Source: JAHQVI01 sp050330195
Lineage (GTDB): Bacteria > Pseudomonadota > Alphaproteobacteria > Rhizobiales > Rhodomicrobiaceae
Assembly (NCBI GenBank): GCA_050330195.1
Contig: JBHJOB010000073.1
Location: 1 to 64,000, forward strand
Reading direction: 5' to 3'
Length of the DNA stretch: 64,000 bases
In this document: in pieces, positions 60,138 through 64,000 of the stretch
How positions within the stretch are numbered: position 1 is the first letter of the stretch
How the letters are laid out: every line of letters begins with the position of its first letter
Made by a program: the position numbers and the translations under genes
Notes under the pieces: generated by a model
Seen by the model: only the letters and a program-made list of their open reading frames with translations
What the model was told of the DNA's origin: nothing
Database searches by the model: none

Positions 60138-61543
60138 GCGGGCAGGCGGCGATCATTGGCGGCGGCGTGATCGGCGGCGGCTGGGCGGCCCGGTTCCTGC
60201 TGATGGGCTGGGACGTTGCGCTGTTCGATCCCGATACGGAGGCGGAACGCAAGATCGGCGAAGTGCTGGACAATGCGCGCCGTTCGCTGCCCGGCCTCTA
60301 CGACGTCGCGCTCCCCGCCGAGGGGCGTCTGCGGTATTGCACGCGCATCGAAGACGCGGTCGCTGCCGCCGACTGGATTCAGGAAAGCGTTCCGGAGCGT
60401 CTCGATCTCAAGCACGCGATTTTCAGCGAGGTGCAGGCAAATTGCCGCCACGACGCGATTGTCGCCTCCTCGACCTCGGGCTTCAAGCCATCCGAGCTTC
60501 ACGCGGGGGCAGCGCGCCCCGATCAGATCATCGTCGCCCACCCGTTCAACCCCGTCTATCTGCTGCCGCTTGTCGAACTCGTCGGCGCGGATGAGACGAT
60601 ACGGCGAGCGCAGGAGCATCTTGCGCGCCTCGGCATGAAGCCCCTGCATGTACGCCATGAAATCGAGGCCCATATCGCCGACAGGCTGCTGGAGGCCGTC
60701 TGGCGCGAAGCCCTCTGGCTGATCAGGGACGGCATCGCCACGACGGCGGAAATCGACGATGCGATCCGGTTTGGTTTCGGGCTGCGCTGGGCCCAGATGG
60801 GCCTTTTCGAGACCTATCGCATTGCGGGCGGGGAAGCCGGGATGGCGCATTTCGTCGAGCAGTTCGGCCCGGCGCTCCAGTGGCCATGGACGAAGCTGAC
60901 GAACGTCCCGGAACTGACCGGCGAACTCGTGAACAAGATTGCCGCGCAATCCGACGCCCAGTCCGGCCATCATTCCATCCGCGGACTTGAGCGCATCCGC
61001 GATGACAACCTGGTCGCTATCATGCGGGCCCTGAAGGGGCGCAATTCCGCTGCGGGAGCGTTGCTCAACGCCGAGGACATGCGGCGAACGCCGGTGTCCC
61101 ATCCGGCCAGCGAAGGGCCGATCAGAACCGTCGCGCGGTCGGTGCCGGTGGACTGGACCGACTATAACGGCCACATGAATGAGAGCCGCTACGGGCAGGT
61201 GTTTTGCGATGCGGCCGACAGAATTCTCGCGCTCATCGGTGCCGGACCAGAATACATCGCCAGCGGCTTCAGCTTCTTCACGGTCGAAACCCGCATCAGC
61301 TTCCGGCGGGAAACGCATCACGGCGACCGCATCCACGTCGATACCGTCGTCAGCGAGGGCGCGGGCAAGAAACTCCGGCTACATCATGTGATGCGCGACG
61401 CGGAAAGCGATACGGTCCTCGCCATGGGCGAACAGTTGCTGATCCATGTCAGCCTCTCCACGCGCCGCGCCTGCGAGCCTGCATCTGCCATCGGCCTAGC
61501 CATGACCCGCTTCGCCGATGCACATCGGGGACTGAGCAAGTGA
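60134..61543 (+). CDS. L-carnitine dehydrogenase fused to a betainyl-CoA thioesterase-type hotdog domain
   Basis: A 469-aa two-domain protein. Residues 1-315 form a 3-hydroxyacyl-CoA dehydrogenase-like NAD enzyme (GGGVIGGGWAARFLLMGWDVALFD; SSTSGFKPSEL; AHPFNPVYLLPLVELV). Residues about 330-465 form a hotdog thioesterase domain (VPVDWTDYNGHMNESRYGQVF, with the Asp/Asn of DYNGHM). The fusion oxidises L-carnitine to 3-dehydrocarnitine and would hydrolyse betainyl-CoA to glycine betaine after BKACE. The same fused form is known from rhizobial L-carnitine dehydrogenases. Confidence 0.88.
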   Translation: MSGQAAIIGGGVIGGGWAARFLLMGWDVALFDPDTEAERKIGEVLDNARRSLPGLYDVALPAEGRLRYCTRIEDAVAAADWIQESVPERLDLKHAIFSEVQANCRHDAIVASSTSGFKPSELHAGAARPDQIIVAHPFNPVYLLPLVELVGADETIRRAQEHLARLGMKPLHVRHEIEAHIADRLLEAVWREALWLIRDGIATTAEIDDAIRFGFGLRWAQMGLFETYRIAGGEAGMAHFVEQFGPALQWPWTKLTNVPELTGELVNKIAAQSDAQSGHHSIRGLERIRDDNLVAIMRALKGRNSAAGALLNAEDMRRTPVSHPASEGPIRTVARSVPVDWTDYNGHMNESRYGQVFCDAADRILALIGAGPEYIASGFSFFTVETRISFRRETHHGDRIHVDTVVSEGAGKKLRLHHVMRDAESDTVLAMGEQLLIHVSLSTRRACEPASAIGLAMTRFADAHRGLSK

Positions 61544-61608
61544 GCGGACGATGCGCTGAACCATCGCCGATGGCATGGGGCCGATAAGATGACGCTTGCC
61601 AATTGAAG

Positions 61609-61637
61609 GCCTGCGCCGTTCGCGAAAGGGCGCAGGC
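61609..61637. terminator. Hairpin between convergent genes, probable bidirectional terminator
   Basis: A perfect 9-bp inverted repeat GCCTGCGCC (61609-61617) / GGCGCAGGC (61629-61637) with an 11-nt loop lies between the stop of the carnitine gene and the stop of the minus-strand hydrolase. No T-run is present, so termination may be weak or rho-dependent. Confidence 0.45.
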
Positions 61638-61678
61638 TCATCCATGCATTGGAGGCGGTACGCAGACCCCTGCCGTTC

Positions 61679-62629
61679 TCAATTCGAGATCTGCTCCGCC
61701 CAGCTCTTCGTGCGGCTCGCACCATTGAGAAACGGCAGAACCGCATCGACCATCGCCGGGTTGAAGAAGATCTCGTAATGCGTCAAATCCGGCAGGATCG
61801 CCAGCCGGTTCCGGGGCATGTGCTCGCGGCCCCAGCCGGCATCCTTCAGGCCGCCGCCGAGAAGCTGATGGAATTTCACGATATGCTCGGGATGGAACAT
61901 GTCGCCGTCGCCATAGACGAGCATGACGGGCATGGTCAGCTTGCTGACGTCCTCCGACCAGTCATAGGGTTTGGAGATGAGCGCGCCCATGGCGTCGAGC
62001 AGCCTCGGAAATTCCGTTACGTCCGGCGCGATTGCGGCATATGACTGAAACATCGGCGTTTCCTTCATCATCTCGGCCATTGCTCCGTTGAGATGGGCGG
62101 TGCTCTCCTGAATTTCCGGATAGAAGCCCTTGCGCGAGAATGGCGTGGAAACGAGCGCCAGCCGGCGGATGCTGTCCGGGTGCCGGATGGCCATGCGGAG
62201 CGCCACGCCGCCCCCGAAGGAATAGCCAAGCGCATCGACCTGTTCATGCCCCAGCCTTTGCACGAGCGCGGCCATGTCGTCGCCCATTGCTTCCATGCTC
62301 ATCGGACGGTCGCCAAGCGGTGTTCGTCCGTGACCGTGAAGATCGACGCCGATGACCGTGCGTTCCCTGGCCAGCGCCGGCAGGATCGGGGCGAACATGT
62401 CGATCTGGCCGAGGCCGCCATGCAGGAGCAGCAGGGGTTCGCCCTCGCCGCGGATTTCGTAATAGTAGTTGACGCCGTTGATCTCCATCCGGCCGGACTT
62501 TGCGGCGGGGCTTGCGGATGTGGCTTCACTGTTCATGATGTTTTTTCCCTCGGTTGCCTGTGTGGCTGACGGCACAGCAAGGAATGCTGCGGAAAAGGCT
62601 AACAGCAGTGACGTCGCGCGTCTGATCAT
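61679..62629 (-). CDS. Exported alpha/beta hydrolase
   Basis: A 316-aa alpha/beta hydrolase with a signal peptide (MIRRATSLLLAFSAAFLAVPSATQA). The oxyanion motif is LLLHGGLGQ, the nucleophile Ser is in GYSFGGGVAL, the acid Asp is probably in VYGDGDMFHPEH, and the late His lies in LTHYEIF. It is predicted to be an esterase-like enzyme of the periplasm. The substrate is unknown. It converges with the carnitine genes and lies next to an AraC regulator on the same strand. Confidence 0.85.
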   Translation of the reverse strand: MIRRATSLLLAFSAAFLAVPSATQATEGKNIMNSEATSASPAAKSGRMEINGVNYYYEIRGEGEPLLLLHGGLGQIDMFAPILPALARERTVIGVDLHGHGRTPLGDRPMSMEAMGDDMAALVQRLGHEQVDALGYSFGGGVALRMAIRHPDSIRRLALVSTPFSRKGFYPEIQESTAHLNGAMAEMMKETPMFQSYAAIAPDVTEFPRLLDAMGALISKPYDWSEDVSKLTMPVMLVYGDGDMFHPEHIVKFHQLLGGGLKDAGWGREHMPRNRLAILPDLTHYEIFFNPAMVDAVLPFLNGASRTKSWAEQISN

Positions 62630-62800
62630 CTCGTGGTCCTCTGGCGCCGTAGATTGGTTCCGATACAGCGAGGACGGCCGGAGCGGATGCGAACCGACAT
62701 TCGGCCGGGAAAAAGTCGCCGATTTAGCTGATGCAATCTGAGCGGCGACAGGCAGGCGTAGTTCAGGGGTTAGGTTGTGCCCGCTCAGATACAGCGCCGC

Positions 62801-63619
62801 TCAGGCGCGATTGGCTGGCGAACCCTGAATGCGCCGGAGTTCGCCCGGCGAGATCCCGAGCGACCGCCGCAAAGCGCTGGCCATGTGGCTCTGATGCGAA
62901 AATCCCGCCTCCAGCGCGATCTGGCTCAACGGCAGGGCTCCCGTTTCGATCAGACGTCTTGCATGGTCGACCCGCCTTTGCAGGACATAGGCATGAGGCG
63001 CGCAGCCGAACGTGTTCCTGAAAAGCGTCTTGAACCGGGAAAGGCCGTAGCCGGTCAGGGCCGCGAGAACCGGCAGGTTGAGTTCGGCGGCAATGTTTTC
63101 CTCGATGAACTCGGCGAGCCGGCGCTGCTGGAGCGGGGTAAAGCGGCTTCTCATATCCGCCTCTGTTCCCTGCGCGCGATCCTGCGACAGGATGAGCCGG
63201 GTCAGCAATGCCGTCATCACGCTCTCCCGGTAGAGCTGGCCCATCGGACCAGGCTCTTCAGCGTCAGCCATGAGCGCCAGCGTCAGATGATAGAGCTGCG
63301 GGTCGCGGAGCCTCAAGGCTGGCCTGAGGGGGGGCGTGCCGCCGGGATCGTCGCCCAGCCCGGCAACCATCGCCGGGGCGATCTCGACCAGCAGCAACTC
63401 AAAAGCCTCTTCGTTCCGCCAGTGGCCGGCCATTCCCGAGGGGACGATGTCGATATCGCCGACACGCTGCACCCGCTGCTGGGTTGTGCCGTCGAGGCTG
63501 CGGCGGGTCGCGACAGGCGGGCCGATATGCATGCAAAGGTGATGTTTCGCAGTCGGCGATGGCTGCACGTCGCCCGCCGACAGTTGATATTTCTCAAGCC
63601 GGAAGCCCGGCGCGGGCAT
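62801..63619 (-). CDS. AraC-family transcription regulator
   Basis: A 272-aa regulator with an N-terminal cupin-like sensing region (HHLCMHIGPP; VGDIDIVPSGMAGHW) and a C-terminal AraC double helix-turn-helix (LNLPVLAALTGYGLSRFKTLFRNTFGCAPHAYVLQRRVDHARRLI; LSQIALEAGFSHQSHMASALRRSLGISPGELRR). I use the ATG at 63619; a TTG at 63709 in the same frame would add 30 residues without recognisable content. It may regulate the neighbouring hydrolase. It is not of the GATase-type AraC class known for carnitine control (CdhR). Confidence 0.83.
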   Translation of the reverse strand: MPAPGFRLEKYQLSAGDVQPSPTAKHHLCMHIGPPVATRRSLDGTTQQRVQRVGDIDIVPSGMAGHWRNEEAFELLLVEIAPAMVAGLGDDPGGTPPLRPALRLRDPQLYHLTLALMADAEEPGPMGQLYRESVMTALLTRLILSQDRAQGTEADMRSRFTPLQQRRLAEFIEENIAAELNLPVLAALTGYGLSRFKTLFRNTFGCAPHAYVLQRRVDHARRLIETGALPLSQIALEAGFSHQSHMASALRRSLGISPGELRRIQGSPANRA

Positions 63620-63786
63620 GGTTGAAAGCGGCGACGGTGTCGGCAATTCGGTCGCGGACACGCCATTCTTTGCGTTCTTCAAGGCGGCAAACTCGCAATG
63701 AGCGGCCAAATCTGCTCACCGCCGGCCATTTCTGAGCGACGGACGGGAACATCGGCCAATAATTCCATCAAACCATGGAGGATTAT

Positions 63787-64000
63787 ATGTGTCGATTGCC
63801 GTTTGCCGTGCTGTTTCTTTTCACATCCGTTTCCGCCGCTTCCGCGGTCGAGGTCAAGACGCTCTACCGCGCGGAAACCATCGTGACCGGCGTCGAGGAA
63901 CCGGAACGCACACGCGGATTTCGCGCCGGCCTCACGGATGTCATCGTCAAGCTCACCGGCGATGTCCGGCTTGCGGAAAGCGCCGCGCTGAAGCCCTTGC
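63787..64000 (+). CDS. Start of a DUF2066-like periplasmic protein, partial
   Basis: The first 71 codons only. A signal peptide (MCRLPFAVLFLFTSVSAASA) is followed by VEVKTLYRAETIVTGVEEPERTRGFRAGLTDVIVKLTGDVRL, which matches the N-terminal plan of DUF2066 proteins (a short strand, then a helix ending in V-K-L-T-G-D). GGAGG lies 4-5 nt before the ATG. Function unknown; the gene runs past the window end. Confidence 0.65.
   Translation, partial: MCRLPFAVLFLFTSVSAASAVEVKTLYRAETIVTGVEEPERTRGFRAGLTDVIVKLTGDVRLAESAALKPL

Overview
The window reads as chromosomal DNA of an alphaproteobacterium of the Hyphomicrobiales (Rhizobiales) type. The evidence is the order rnd-lptC-lptA-lptB-rpoN-hpf-ptsN, an alphaproteobacterial Tad/Cpa pilus locus, a soluble NAD-dependent formate dehydrogenase with fused small subunits, and dispersed repeats with the layout of common rhizobial intergenic repeats. 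GC content is high and gene density is high. I see no CRISPR array, phage, transposase or plasmid function. The genus cannot be fixed from the sequence alone.

Layout. (1) 1-4968: end of a branched-chain-amino-acid-type (Liv) ABC transporter operon, then an unusually short ABC ATPase, two short-chain dehydrogenases and a gamma-glutamyltransferase-family hydrolase. (2) 5063-23450: an oxalate/formate island. It holds an ADP-forming acyl-CoA synthetase, formyl-CoA:oxalate CoA-transferase (frc), oxalyl-CoA decarboxylase (oxc), a GntR/FCD regulator, a tripartite tricarboxylate-type importer (tctCBA), a succinyl-CoA-synthetase-like pair with a rewritten substrate loop, a LysR regulator and a two-gene formate dehydrogenase. 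(3) 23616-35069: an exopolysaccharide cluster (pyruvyltransferase, polymerase-like membrane protein, GT2, GT4, Wzz/BY-kinase, GH16, NodB-type deacetylase, FemAB-like and acyltransferase-3 proteins). (4) 35198-37650: nadB-nadC. (5) 38065-40113: an EF-G-like GTPase. (6) 40352-48677: a Tad pilus operon (flp-cpaB-cpaC-short cpaD-like-cpaE-cpaF-tadB-tadC-tadD) on the minus strand. (7) 49915-56258: ptsN, hpf, rpoN, lptB, lptA, lptC, rnd on the minus strand. (8) 56385-64000: a TPR/O-GlcNAc-transferase-type protein, tRNA-Pro(CGG), carnitine degradation genes, an alpha/beta hydrolase, an AraC regulator and the start of a DUF2066-like gene.

How the genes work together. In the oxalate island the importer would bring in a carboxylate. 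Frc and Oxc would cycle oxalyl-CoA to formyl-CoA plus CO2 and release formate, which the formate dehydrogenase oxidises to CO2 with NADH. Two separate acyl-CoA synthetase systems (one fused, one two-subunit) could prime or feed the CoA cycle. A palindrome TTGGTATACCAA and near copies lie before the gntR-oxc-frc operon, in the tctC/sucCD-like divergent region, and before a 68-aa unknown gene. This suggests one regulon under the GntR protein that includes an uncharacterised small protein.

Points most worth checking: the substrate of the altered sucCD-like pair; the GntR regulon and its small protein; a dispersed ~100-bp repeat whose first bases form the TAG stop of two upstream genes; the ABC ATPase that lacks its helical subdomain and signature motif; and the EF-G-like GTPase with Ser in place of the catalytic His.
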